Shown here one piece after another: positions 47,022 to 57,655 of a stretch of DNA of 64,000 bases. Origin of the DNA: Sequoia sempervirens (lineage: Eukaryota; Streptophyta; Pinopsida; Cupressales; Cupressaceae); assembly GCA_007258455.2 (NCBI GenBank), contig VDFB02270651.1, positions 486,759,151-486,823,150 on the forward strand, written 5' to 3'. The position numbers were made by a program, and so were the translations under genes. The notes under the pieces are model-generated. The model ran no database searches and was not told the DNA's origin. It saw only the letters and a list, made by a program, of their open reading frames with translations. Position 1 is the stretch's first letter. Each line of letters opens with the position of its first letter.

Positions 47022-48580
47022 TGTGTCGCCAAAAAATGTATAGTTGGACATTTTTACACTCACTTGAGTCTCTCTTATAGACTTTGGCTTGATTTTTCCT
47101 AGATTTAATGTTGTAATTTGGCCAACACATTCACATTGGGTTTTGGACCTTTGTGAATCATTAAGACTTCTAGGATGTCTTGTAAAAGTGTTGTGATGTG
47201 TTGTAACCCACTTTCACACTTTTCTAGGATCCTTTCATTGTAATTCACCTAAATAACCTCTTTTTATCACTTACCAAGTCCTAATTCAAAGTGTTGTAAA
47301 GATTTGTAACCAAATTTCATGCTTTTCTAGACTTTTCATCACTAATTCAACCATTTCTTATATCTAAATGACCCCTTAATGCACTTTCTGACCATATTTA
47401 AGTGCATTTTTTAGAATATTCCTGTTAAACATTATTTAATGCACTTTAATTCTTGACACCCAATAAACCTAAAGCGACGTAGTCCCATTGGGCACAAAAA
47501 TAAAAATAATTTTAATTTTGTGGCAGGATTTTATTCTCTTATAGTTGAGGTCGGCCTGTGATGTGTTATTTTAGGGAAATATTAGAAAATAAAGTATATA
47601 AATAAAGATTTTTTTTCTCTCATTTTACACCTAATTCATCCAACTCTCAAGCAATTAATCTCTTAATCATTCTCAAGCATTCCAAGCACTCTAAGCATAA
47701 TCAATCCATCCATTGAAGCTCTTCATTGCATATCTTTAGATTTCAACATTAAGGGTTTGGTGAGTTCTTGAAATTGCATGTTGTTTATTCATCATTCTCT
47801 TTCTATTTCATTTATTATCTTGGGTTTGATTACCAAAGTTGGGTTTGACTAAGGCTAATGCTTATTCTCTAACCCTTAACCATTTTTCTCCTCTTTGCAT
47901 GTATGTTTGTAGGTATTAAAAAGTGGTCAACAATCCATCAAAGTCAACAAAACCCTAATTGAAGTTTGGAGACCTTTTTCAACCCGTTTTCTACAAAATC
48001 TGAACTAGACACTCTTCAAGAAAGGAAATGTAGAATGAAAGCTACAAAATCCGACCCTGAATTTATTGAGATTCCCAAGTGGACTATGTCACCATCTATG
48101 GTGAATTTGTCTCACTACTAGTCCTAAAAGTTGGTTTTTGCATTTTTGGATACCCATTTGGTACATTCCTATTCTGGAAAATTTTCTCTAAAACTGGACT
48201 AAGTCCTCTAACTTAGCACATGTCCTAGTTAGCATTTCTAGTCAAATTTGCAAGATTCTATAACCTCTCTACATTATAATTCAAATTCTAGGTGCTCATC
48301 TCAAGTTATGTTTAATTTTGTTATCATTTACTTATATTCTTAGGTGTTTTTGCATACATCATTGTGTTTTCAAACAAGCTACATTTCTTAGGTTTTTCAT
48401 TAATAATCACCTTTATTTTTTAGTTTATTGTATTAATAAATCATATTTAAGCATATTGCATACATCCTTGCATTGATTTTGAGTGTAGACATTATGCATT
48501 TTGGGTCCATTTCTCTCCTTTTAGGTGAAAAACCCTAGAAGAGTTAGAGAACCCTTGGATACCCAAAATTGGTGTCCACA
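47022..48580 (+). mobile_element. 3' LTR of element G
   Basis: Begins TGTGTCGCCAAAAAATG and ends ATTGGTGTCCACA. A TATA box region GTATATAAATAAAG is at about 47,593-47,606. It aligns with 22,915-24,528 and is about 55 bp shorter through small gaps, including one near 47,910 where the other copy has extra sequence. Confidence 0.88.
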
Positions 48581-48607
48581 CACACACACACACACGCACA
48601 CACATAG
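48581..48607. repeat. CA microsatellite at the end of element G
   Basis: A run of CA units, with one GC interruption, continues the CACA that ends the LTR. It hides the right target duplication, for which ATATAT at 48,608-48,613 is a candidate. Confidence 0.85.
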
Positions 48608-48613
48608 ATATAT

Positions 48614-49069
48614 GATTTTTTGTTTTATTACTTGTGTTTATGTGTTTAATGTTAAATAAAAATGTGATTAGTTAAATAATCTTTGTAAGACTATTTAGTG
48701 AATGTCTCCATGATTGAACATGTTAAATATGTGATCTAATTAAAACTTATTCTAGTTTCTCTTAGATTCAACATTGTTATTAAGTATGATATGTTAAATT
48801 AAATGCACCTATGATCTAATTAAGGAACATTAAATGAATATAAGGTTCTGATCTAACACAACATACAAGATGAACTTGAATAGAATGAAACCTAAAGTAA
48901 TCATTTCAAATGAATTAAATAATCAAGTATTTAGGACACACAAATAAATTTTTGTTAAGAATGAAGCAATGCAAGAAAACATAGACTAACTCTAACACCA
49001 TTGATTTATGATTCATACTATTTAGGAGGATTAGACATAATGCTGATACAGTTACACAACATTAATAAA
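48614..49069 (-). other. Element E 3' sequence resuming after G
   Basis: A+T-rich, no gene. It is inferred to join 22,914 in the uninterrupted element. Confidence 0.5.
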
Positions 49070-49458
49070 ATATTTGAGAGGTGTGACATCTATTTTTGTT
49101 AACGTGTATGCACCAAACCCATAACTTTCATTAATTATATAAGGTCCTAACCAATTAGGATTGAATTTCCCTTTTTTAGTTGGAACATAATTAACATTAC
49201 ATTGATTTTTGAATAAGACCAAATCATCTTTGTCGAATACACGAGGGATGACATGATCACTATAGTTCTACAATGAAATTTTCCAGCATAAGCTTAGATA
49301 TGCTCAAGAGCATTAATGTGTTGTTCATCAATCATCTCATGTTGGTGCAATCATTTTTCTTTATAAGGGTTGTCATCTATAAGTATTTGAAGAGAAATCC
49401 TTAACGTGGGGATTTCTTACTCTAGGGGCATAATCTCCTCGGTACCATAGACAAGGTT
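49070..49458 (-). pseudogene. Integrase C-terminal part (element E)
   Basis: Minus-strand pieces read NLVYGTEEIMPLE near 49,455, EIPTLRISLQILIDDNPYKE at about 49,400, EQHINALEHI near 49,320, and, after frame changes, FNPNWLGPYII near 49,150. This is the DNA-binding end of Ty3 integrase, separated from its core by the solo LTR next to it. Stops and frameshifts are frequent. Confidence 0.75.
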
Positions 49459-50026
49459 ATAGGTGTAGTAGTTTAAGGTGAACTCCTGAAACACCCCAAA
49501 ATCACCTGCAAGACAAAATAACTTCCACAAGAGAGAAATGGCAGAAATATTATGCTATCACTAAGATGCAAGAAATTTTGAATTTAATATGGACAAGTAC
49601 ATATGAAGCCTTGCTTATATAGGCAAGGTGGTGAAAATACATCCAAGAGGTGCATTAACTCCTACTACCCATAAAAGGTGGGAGGTTTTACCTACTTGGT
49701 AAATGAAAAAACATGTGGCATAACCTCCTCAAGTGAAGACAAGAGAGAGGTGGCACATAAATCCAAAAGAGGGTGAGAAACCCAAGTACCTCATAAACTA
49801 CTTAGGTAAATATAAAATAGTGGTTATGAGAAGTGGCACAACAAGCCAAAAGAGGATGTGTAACTCAACTACCCATGTGTGGGAGAGTGTGACACATGTA
49901 GTTGTATTTTTCCACATGTCCTCATATTACCACATCTAATAAAACATAAGCAAGCTTAATAATGTGTATAGAAAAATTAAATATTCCCTAACATAAGGAA
50001 AATTAAAAACCTACACTAACAATAGG
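49459..50026 (-). mobile_element. 558-bp solo LTR inserted in integrase of element E, with perfect target duplication
   Basis: The insert 49,464-50,021 reads on the minus strand TGTTAGTGTAGG to CTACTACA and is flanked by ATAGG on both sides (49,459-49,463; 50,022-50,026). Removal restores a conserved integrase junction (Thr-Thr-Pro-Tyr, then Asn-Leu-Val-Tyr-Gly). A TATA box lies in TTGCTTATATAGGCA (49,611-49,625), a 15-base string also found in both LTRs of E. It has no internal region, so a full element inserted and its LTRs recombined. The plus-strand ORF inside (49,733-49,939) is not a gene. Confidence 0.9.
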
Positions 50027-50822
50027 GAGTTGTCCCAGTGGATTTTTTGTTACTAGTATGGTAAGCCCATAACACATATATGTCAATTGTGTGTACCAAA
50101 ATTTATTGCATTTTTTTACTGTCTTCCTTAGGATTTTCTTGAGATTTTTATTAGTTGATTCATCTTGACCATTAGATTGTGGGTAATAAGGTGTTGAAAA
50201 GCGATGTTGGATGTTAAAAATTTCTAGAAATTTCTTCACACCATTATTCTTAAATGGTGTCCCATTGTCTGAAATTAATTCGAAAGGAAGTCCAAAGCGA
50301 GCAATAATGTGTTCCAATATGAAACAACATACTACATGAGTAGTTTTTGATTGAAGAGGAATAACTTCTAACGATTTTGCGAAATAATCTGTGGCAATTA
50401 TTATAAAAGTATGTCCTATAGAGGAAGATAATGAGATTTTTCCAATAAGATCTAGTCCCCATACTGAGAATGGCCTAATAGGAATTTGGGCACAAAGCTC
50501 AGAAGCAGGAGCATGAATCAAATTGCTATGTTCTTGACATTTTTGGCATCTCTTAACATATTCAAAGCAATCCTTCTCCAAAGGTCTCTAGTAATATCCC
50601 ATGCGAACGAGTTTTTTAACTAATGATCTTCCTCCAAAGTGACCTCCACAAGCACTCGAATGAGCCTCTTCGAGTGCTATGGGGATTTCAAATTCTTTAA
50701 GACATAAGTAAAAGGTCGCTAAAGGATATTATATATAATATTCTAGCAAGAATGCTATATTTAGTTGCAAGCTTGCAAAGATGATCTCGAGTATTTTTAG
50801 TTGTCGGCTCAGGAAAGGTACC
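50027..50822 (-). pseudogene. Integrase zinc-binding and catalytic parts (element E)
   Basis: The zinc region reads EEAHSSACGGHFGGRSLVKK near 50,665 in one frame and KDCFEYVKRCQKCQEHSN at 50,575. The core frame, open 50,581-50,003, has VWGLDLIGKISLSSSIGHTF (first Asp), FELISDNGTPF (second Asp) and TPYYPQSNGQDESTNKN (catalytic Glu). All three catalytic acids are present, which is better than in B. The frame is lost just before the solo LTR, where GQLP replaces the Thr-Thr-Pro expected in the frame. Confidence 0.88.
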
Positions 50823-51399
50823 TTATTTTAAATAATAAAATATTGGTGAATACCATTCACTAGAGCCTTCCATATTTGTTTTTAATACTACTTCGGCTTT
50901 GGACTCAAGTGATGGCTTCATGATTAGATGAACAATAAATGTGAAATCCTTTGAATGATCTTGAGGAAAAATAAGAGAAGTTTCACTTACCATTGCATTT
51001 TCATGCCGATTATCCTTTCGTGGGATATTTTCAATGGTAAATGATTCAAACTTTTCTAATAAATTCATTGTGAGATCCTTGTATTTCAATAATTTTTCAT
51101 GATTTTCTTGATATTTCCCATTTATTTGATTAATGAATAATTGTGAATCACTGAATATCTTGATATTTCAAACTCCCAAAGGTAAAATAGTGTGCAAACC
51201 AACAATTAATGCTTCATATTCTATTTTTTGGTTGGTGCATAGGAAGCTTAAATAGTATGATAAGGGAATAGGAATTCTTGTAGGAAAAACCATTATAACT
51301 CTAGTGTCGGAGACTGTTCTATACTTAGATCCATCAAATTTTAATTCCCATGATTCATCATCTTTCTAAATCGTCCACACATTCTCATTAGGGAATATT
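50823..51399 (-). pseudogene. Archaeal-type RNase H domain (element E)
   Basis: WELKFDGSKYRTVSDTRVIM at about 51,335 contains the first Asp. QKIEYEALIVGLHTILPLGV near 51,210 contains the Glu, and IKIFSDSQLFINQINGKYQE near 51,150 the next Asp. The last part is open at 51,089-50,823 (FTIENIPRKDNRHENAMVSE). One stop falls after LPLGV. Presence of this domain shows that E is a Tat-lineage element like A and B. Confidence 0.82.
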
Positions 51400-51964
51400 T
51401 CTACATTAGGTAATGCTAGGGGTGAGGGAACATTTACTAAGTGGTCGGTGAAGGGTTGTCCTTTAATTACTTTTTTTTGAAACAAACTTAAGGTCAAAAT
51501 CTGTTAACAACATAACCCATTTAGACAAGCATCCTGATAAGCTATTTCCGCATTGAGTAAGTAATGTCTCAGTTTACTTGTACCAAATACAAGAGCCAAA
51601 CATTATTTTTCTATTTTTGTGTATCATTTCTCATAATCAATCAAAGTTTGGCTAATGTAATAAACATGATGCTCTTTACTGTTTTCATCTTATTGAGCCA
51701 ACAATGTTGTGAGAGCATGAGTTGATGTAGTTGTGTAAAGGATGAATGATTTTTTTTGCATAGTGGGCTGAAAAATAGGTGGAGTTACAAGGTAATCCTT
51801 CAAACTGTCAAAATCCTATTTACAATTCTTGTTCCAATTAAAGTGCACATCCTTCTTGAGGAGATGTGTAAATGGTAACATTTGATTGGCTAAATATGCT
51901 ACAAAATGACAAATAGATTGAATTCTTCCTTGTAATGTGCGCAAGTTAGAGATTTTTTAGGAGG
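51400..51964 (-). pseudogene. Ty3-type RNase H domain (element E)
   Basis: Fragments LRTLQGRIQSICHFVAYLAN, LPFTHLLKKDVHFNWNKNCK, SFILYTTTSTHALTTLLAQ and CLALVFGTSKLRHYLL are recognisable on the minus strand, with stops after NCK, LAQ and others. It is more decayed than the equivalent domains of A and B. Confidence 0.75.
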
Positions 51965-52812
51965 TGGCATGTTAACTATAGCATCAATTTTCTTCTTGTC
52001 CACTTCAATGCCTCTGTGGGATATGATAAAACCTAGAATTTTTCCACTATCTACACCAAAGACACTTTTTCAAATTTAATCCCATGTTGTATTTTCACAT
52101 TTCCTTAAATATTTTCTAAAGGAAATTCACATTGTCTTTTCTTGTTAAAGATTTGGCTAGAATATCATCAACAGTCTTCCAAAATATTATGTACGTAATC
52201 AAGAAATATTAATGTCGTAGCTCGCCGATATGTTGCACCCACATTCTTCAATCCAAAAGGTTTCATGACCCAAAAAAATCTTCCCCAAGCTATTATAAAT
52301 GTTGTTTTGTATTGGTCTTGAGGCTTCATAAATATTTGATTGTATCTAGAAAATCCATCCATGAATGACAACATAGCATGTACTACAATTAATTCTACTA
52401 TCATGTAAATATTATGAAGGGGAAAGTCATCTTTTAAAGATGCTTTATTCAAATCACAAAAATCTATACACATCCTAATACAATTCTTAGGTTTTGTGAC
52501 TATGACAATGTTTGAGATCCAAGGAGAATAATTTATAGGTCTTATGAAACCAACCTCAAGGAGTATTTCAATCTACTTTAACTAGCAAAGCTATTTTAGG
52601 ATTCTCTTTCATATCTTTTGTCTAACCAACTTAGCATTTTCAGCAAGGAATATGTTGTGTGTCACTACCTTACCATCGATTCCTAACATATCTGAATATT
52701 TCCAAGCAAAAAGTTCAAGAAAGTCATGGAGTAAAATTGTGTGATCTTCTTGTTCTTCATCATCAAGGCACTTTCCTATCTTAATTAATTTCTCGTTATC
52801 ATTGATGTCCAT
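51965..52812 (-). pseudogene. Reverse transcriptase (element E)
   Basis: The front part (52,812-52,609) has LLHDFLELFAWKYSDMLGID; the fingers and palm (52,473-52,168) have MCIDFCDLNKASLKDDFPLH, MLSFMDGFSRYNQIFMKPQD (first Asp) and PFGLKNVGATYRRATTLIF. Right at the catalytic box two bases seem to be lost, so that VDDILAKS is found in a shifted frame just after EDC (about 52,160). Both Asp codons survive but are out of frame. The thumb follows as LNLKKC and similar pieces to about 52,000. Confidence 0.82.
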
Positions 52813-53690
52813 TGGTATGTCAAATGTATCTCCTAGAGAAAGTGCACTTGGCTTTAGAAATTTAGGGTTGTATTCATCTTTACTAATATTTGTCTCATTG
52901 CTTTCCTTTTTAGCACCTTTGTTTTGGTCCTAATCATAGCACATGTAACCTTTTTATTTTGAGTAGTGGATGGTTTTTCATAAACTCCTAGAACTTGCTC
53001 CAAGGCTTCATCATCTTCAAAGTATTCCTATGATGGTTTAGAATTCATATTGATCAATAAATTCAAGATGTTTCAAGGTGAGACTGATTTTAGGTTAACA
53101 CATGGTGGTGTTGATGTTTAACAATTGTCTCTTTGTTTCTTGTGTAATCTTAGAAGGGAAATAACCCAAACTAGTTTTTATCTCTTGCATTTTAGGCTCT
53201 ATAGGAACAAAAATTCCTTGTTCTTTCTTTCCACATCCTTTTCCACTATAACCCAATTGTTTCACAAGTTCATAACCTCTCCCATAAATTTTTTCCATTT
53301 CTTTCAGGTTTGGTGGCTATTGATAATCTATCTCATCGAATTTTGTTGTATAGCTTGTATCTTCTTCAAGAGTGGATGAGGTAGATGCCTGTGAATTTTC
53401 TTCTGAGTTCCAAGTTGAGAGTTGACATGACCACTGGTTGCTTCTTTTTTTTATCTTCTTTTCTTGTGATTATGTATTCTCCCATAAATGAGGATGTGAA
53501 ATCCAAGGAACCTCAATCATCCTCTAATAACTTTGACACTATTTCCTTTTCTTGTTTATCTTATTCTATAGGTTCTATGTTTGATGTTGGAATCAATGTG
53601 TTTAGAGGACTTCTTGTTCCTTTTTCAATTTGTACAAAAATTTTAGTTTCGAGGTCTAGTTCCATTAGATACACCTTATTTTTTTAGACA
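52813..53690 (-). pseudogene. G-patch and linker between protease and RT (element E)
   Basis: The G-patch frame is open at 53,298-53,095: MEKIYGRGYELVKQLGYSGK, then GCGKKEQGIFVPIEPKMQEI. Upstream lies a Ser/Thr/Glu-rich linker in another frame. Downstream (53,050-52,830) is an acidic stretch with EYFEDDEALEQVLGVYE. Plus-strand ORFs in this region are shadows. The domain keeps its glycine pattern although the surroundings are broken. Confidence 0.8.
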
Positions 53691-54201
53691 TACTTCATTA
53701 TACGATGAAGGGTTGAACTTGAACTACATGCATTTCATGAATCCAAGGTCACCCTAAAAGAAGATTATATGAAAGATTATCGGGAATTACATGAATAGGA
53801 ATCTACAAGGTGGATTTTCCAACTATAATAGGTAAAGTAATCACACCCAATGGTTGTTTTCCTATACTATCAAATCCACAAATTGACAAGGAATCGCGTT
53901 GAATTTTTTACTTTTCCACACAAAGTTTATCCAAAAGCATGACAGTACACACATTAAGGGAAAAACCATTGTCAACAAGGGTTCTCTTTATTCCGAATTT
54001 GTTATAGTCAGCTATGATCATGAAGGAATCAATTTTATTTCTCAATTCAAAAGGAGGCAACTCATGTTGATGAAAGGTGATGTCTACATCAATTGTATTT
54101 ATTCCTTGTATTAGAGCTGCCACATCATTTGTATTTTTACCAGGAGGAACCACTACTTCTTGTATGGTTGTTTGAAGCGTGGTGTGACAATTATGTGAAT
54201 T
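53691..54201 (-). pseudogene. Aspartic protease (element E)
   Basis: Open frame 54,153-53,908 contains FGIKRTLVDNGFSLNVCTVM, with the active-site Asp at about 53,973 in a DNG setting typical of Tat elements. The second half continues in other frames with NLSYNLLLG near 53,780, followed by a stop and then PWIHEMHVVQ. It directly follows the gag-type ORF without any capsid or knuckle region between. Confidence 0.8.
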
Positions 54202-54657
54202 CTAAATTAATTCCCATAGGGATATCTTTAAAGGAGTATCTTTAATTTGTTCAACAAGATCATATTCCTTCCCACTATGCAGAGTTAAATGAGGAGCACT
54301 AGGAAAAATGGGATTGGGAAAAGGTAAGGTTGTCAGACTTGGTTGTTTTGGTTGCAGATTGTTTTGAGTGTTGTATGTATGAGCAATGGTATTATTATTT
54401 GATTGCTCAAAAAAAAAATTCTTAGGTGGGTAAAGAGTAAATTTAGGATAGTTTTTAGGTTGAGGTTTGTGTGAAGGTGGGTAAAGGATGAGTTGAGGTT
54501 GAATCAAGTTAACTTCTCTTGGCTCTAGTTCTTCATAACAAGCCTTGGTGGGTGAAATTTGTGAGATGAAATCCTCAAGGGCTTCATCTAACATGTCAAA
54601 GTCATCACTACTAAAAGGCTTGAGGGTTAGGTTAACTTCGAAAGAGAGATTTGACAT
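54202..54657 (-). CDS. Gag-region N-terminal protein with LDEA-type acidic motif (element E)
   Basis: An open frame of 151 codons, starting MSNLSFEVNLTLKPFSSDDF and followed by DMLDEALEDFISQI, then a Pro/Gln/Asn-rich middle (LYPPSHKPQPKNYPKF) and an end LHSGKEYDLVEQIKDTPLKI. The end is the segment that in related elements comes shortly before protease. Element F has the same organisation with three copies of the acidic motif. I do not recognise the acidic motif from a named family. Neither a capsid-type Gag domain nor a zinc knuckle is present, so E appears to have lost them or never had them. It is likely a remnant of a longer polyprotein. Confidence 0.55.
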   Translation of the reverse strand: MSNLSFEVNLTLKPFSSDDFDMLDEALEDFISQISPTKACYEELEPREVNLIQPQLILYPPSHKPQPKNYPKFTLYPPKNFFFEQSNNNTIAHTYNTQNNLQPKQPSLTTLPFPNPIFPSAPHLTLHSGKEYDLVEQIKDTPLKISLWELI

Positions 54658-55230
54658 AGTAAAATAACTACACTTTCTGCAAGTGGCTTATGTGTTAGGG
54701 TCTTGTTTTTAATTTTGTTTTCTAATCTATTTCTAATGTAATCTAATCTAAGTTTTGAGAATGAAAAGTGCAAGAATCTAATTCTATCCACAATTGTAAT
54801 GAATGTAAATTATTCAACTTCTAATGATTTGGATTTAATAGAAAGTATACAAACTGGAACAAAATTTTTTTAACAAACAAAAGCTTAAAAATAGGGAATT
54901 TAACTTTATAAAATGTAGTTTAGAATTTGCACTGGGACTAATTCTCCCAAGGTGGTGAATGAGTTCCAATCAGGATTTTTTCAAAAAAATTTAAAAAATT
55001 AGTTGATTTTTATGTTTTCTATGTTGTATGATCTAGATCCTAAGTGAAAATATAGATTTTGTTTGATTTTTAATGAAATGAGATGCAAAAATTCAAGCTA
55101 TATGAACTTTCACTAATGCAAAATTTGAAAATCCTAGAATGCAAGTTAACTAATGCAAACCCTAATGTATTGTTAATGTAAGCCAAATCTAGGATGATGA
55201 TGCACTCCAAATCATAATTACAATGTTCTA
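54658..55230 (-). other. Leader of element E
   Basis: Untranslated, A+T-rich. It contains one 34-bp palindrome module at 54,934-54,967. Confidence 0.6.
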
Positions 55231-55248
55231 AATGTAGGTTCACTAAAA
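55231..55248 (-). promoter_or_regulatory. Primer binding region of element E
   Basis: Minus strand TTTTAGTGAACCTACATT next to the 5' LTR; it matches the TTTTGGTGAA of F and G with one transition. Confidence 0.6.
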
Positions 55249-56272
55249 TAAAAGGTGGAAAATTGTTTGAGATCCTCTTTAGGGTTTAGGACCTAGAAGG
55301 ACAATTTTCACTAACTTTCACTCAAGAACAAACCCTTGAGATCTCAATGCAAAGGAGAAAGAGATCGTGCAAGAGGGCTATTATAGGGACTGAATAAAAA
55401 ATAATAAGGGTTCACCACCAAGTTTAGATTTGGAAAGATAAATGAAATGCAAGATGCAATAACAAGCTAATTCAATGGAAAGACCTACAAAATGACCTAG
55501 AAATGCAAATAAAATAGAAAAAAGTAGTAAGATGAATGGTGTGCACTTAGAAACATAGAAATGACCGAATGAAGCTCTGAAACACTAGAAAATTTGACTT
55601 TTTGACCAATTGGGACTCATTCACCAACCTGGGTGAGTCAAACCCAGATCTGTATTTCTCCACAAGAACTTGTTTCAAGAAAAGGGTATTTGAATATGCA
55701 AGTAAATTTGGAAAATACCTATAGTGGGACTCATTTTCCACCTTAGGTGAATCAGTCTCACTTTACTTTTTTGGGAATTTAAAGTTCTAGTCTACACTTC
55801 AACACCTGCTCTTTCCTACTAACTTGAATTTTGGATTTGAATATGTGAAAAGACCTACAAAACAAAATATAGAATTGATTTACTTTCTGGGGGGATTGCC
55901 TTGGTCAAACACCTAATTTGGTAATTAAACCTTGATAGAAATGAAAGATGCATGCAAATAGGAATGTAAGCCCTAGTCTTAAGTGTATCTAAGAATAAGA
56001 AATCTGAAATGCAATGCAATCCTATTCTAATTTGTAAGAATATGATGCATGAATGGAAATATGAAGATGAATGAATCATTTTGGGAGACCTCTAATAACC
56101 CAAATGATCCTTAGTGATGCTTGTACCTTCATTAGGCTAAATGTAGAGTGATAATGGAGGATGGAATCACTTAGGAAATAATTCTTTAGGCTTGGCTTGA
56201 TGGCTAGTTGCATCTCCCCAACCTCGAATCCATTATGATTCACCATAGAAAACCATGATCAACCCTTGGAAA

Positions 56273-56639
56273 TGTTGGTGAAACAAGGACACACAACTGA
56301 GATTACCAGAATCACACAATCTTCATTTATGAATAATGACAAAGACCACAAAAACACTATCAGAGCACAACACACTTAGAAATTCATGCAAACCTCTAAA
56401 AATTCTGGTAGATGGTCTAGATACATTTAACCATAAAACATTTAATTCACATTAGCTAATCATTAACATACTAAAAAAAACACCTTCATGACCTGTATAG
56501 TTCAAGTTAGAACATAGAACACTTCCTTTCACAATTTTCTCAATATCCTCGACATATACAACCTCTAATACACCAAATGCTAATAGTTTTGACATTAATC
56601 ACAACCACACATCAGAAAAAATATCCACAATATCCAACA
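56273..56639 (-). mobile_element. 3' LTR of element D
   Basis: 367 bp; minus strand TGTTGGATATTGTGG to CACCAACA. Partner at 60,088-60,453. The tract CCAAAGGGGGAGA precedes it at 56,641-56,653. Confidence 0.9.
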
Positions 56640-56869
56640 ATCTCCCCCTTTGGAATTGATGGCAACACATGATGTGAAAAGTACCATCAACCCAACACAC
56701 TGACTTCTTTTGCATTTTTCCTTTTGAAAGGATTTTTCATATTACACTTCTTCCCCTTTGACATCAATGGAAAAGGTAACAATGACCTTCCAATATACAT
56801 GATTTGAACCACATATCTACACATCTGACTACTCCCCTTGAGTAGTAGTCATGGAAAAATCAATCTAGA

Positions 56870-57655
56870 TCAGAATATAGCAATGAAGTTCATTGATTGA
56901 TGCAAGCAAATGCATATTTTAGTTATTATCAGGAGGGTAATTACCCCTATCATTCCTATGACATACTCAAAAGTATCCTTCAAAAATGGTTTAGTAAATA
57001 TATTTGCAATTTTTTCTTTGGTAGGCGCATACAGTTCCAGTCCGAATTCTTTCTCATACACTTTCTCCCTCAATAAATGAAACTTGATTGATATATGTTT
57101 AGTCTTAGAATGCAACACCAGATTCCTTGAGATATTTATTGTGCTTGAATTGTCACAGTATATAGCAATATGTTCTTCATATACCACCCTGATATCTCTT
57201 AGTATTTGTTCCATCCATATCACCTGAGTACAATTATTGGTAGCAACAATGTATTCTGCTTTAGCAGTAGATAGAGAAATTGAGTTTTTCTTTTTGCTCA
57301 ACTAGGACACCAATTTCTTTCCTAGGAAGAAAGCACCACCACTAGTACTTTTTCTGTCATCTACATCACTATCCTAATCTCCATCATTACATGCACACAA
57401 AGTGAGATCATCATCCTTTGGATACCAAAGTCAAAATTCAAATATTCCTTTTAGATACCTAAAAATTCTCTTCACAGTAGTTACATGTGATTATTTTGGA
57501 TCTGCTTGAAATCTAGCAACCATACATTCAAAATTCATAATGTGTCATCTAATTTGAGTCAAGTAAAGAAATCCACCGATCATTAACCTATATCTAGTTT
57601 TATTTTCCTTAGGAGATTCATCATTTTGTTTCAACTCTTCCATCATAGCTTCCAA
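56870..57655 (-). pseudogene. RT end and RNase H (element D)
   Basis: From 57,655 the frame gives fragments of the RT thumb (RYRLMIGGFLYLTQIR, VKRIFRYLKG), then DRKSTSGGAFFLGRKLVSWL. The open part 57,301-56,870 is RNase H: SISLSTAKAEYIVATNNCTQ, VIWMEQILRDI, IAIYCDNSSTINISRN, HSKTKHISIKFHLLREKV. It ends ANIFTKPFLKDTFEYV, the usual end of copia pol. The YVDD-containing palm and fingers are absent: the integrase tail is followed within about 20 codons by thumb sequence. This is a deletion in the RT. Confidence 0.88.

Larger units (their letters stand above)
22915..48580 (+). mobile_element. Element G: gag-only LTR retrotransposon inserted in E, itself split by B
   Basis: Two LTRs in the same orientation (22,915-24,528; 47,022-48,580) flank a short internal region once B (27,038-45,936) is set aside: about 3.6 kb in all. 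It has a primer site, one gag-like region (25,007-25,980), a 100-bp tandem array and a polypurine tract, but no protease, RT, RNase H or integrase. This is the layout of non-autonomous elements with a gag only. The left flank ends in TATAT; on the right a CA microsatellite grown from the LTR end is followed by ATATAT, so the target duplication is plausible but not clean. Confidence 0.82.

Noticed and set aside
52168..55248. Possible intact host gene in the region of the E gag-type ORF
   Set aside because: Same protein found in F beside an LTR and primer site, so it belongs to the retroelement family.
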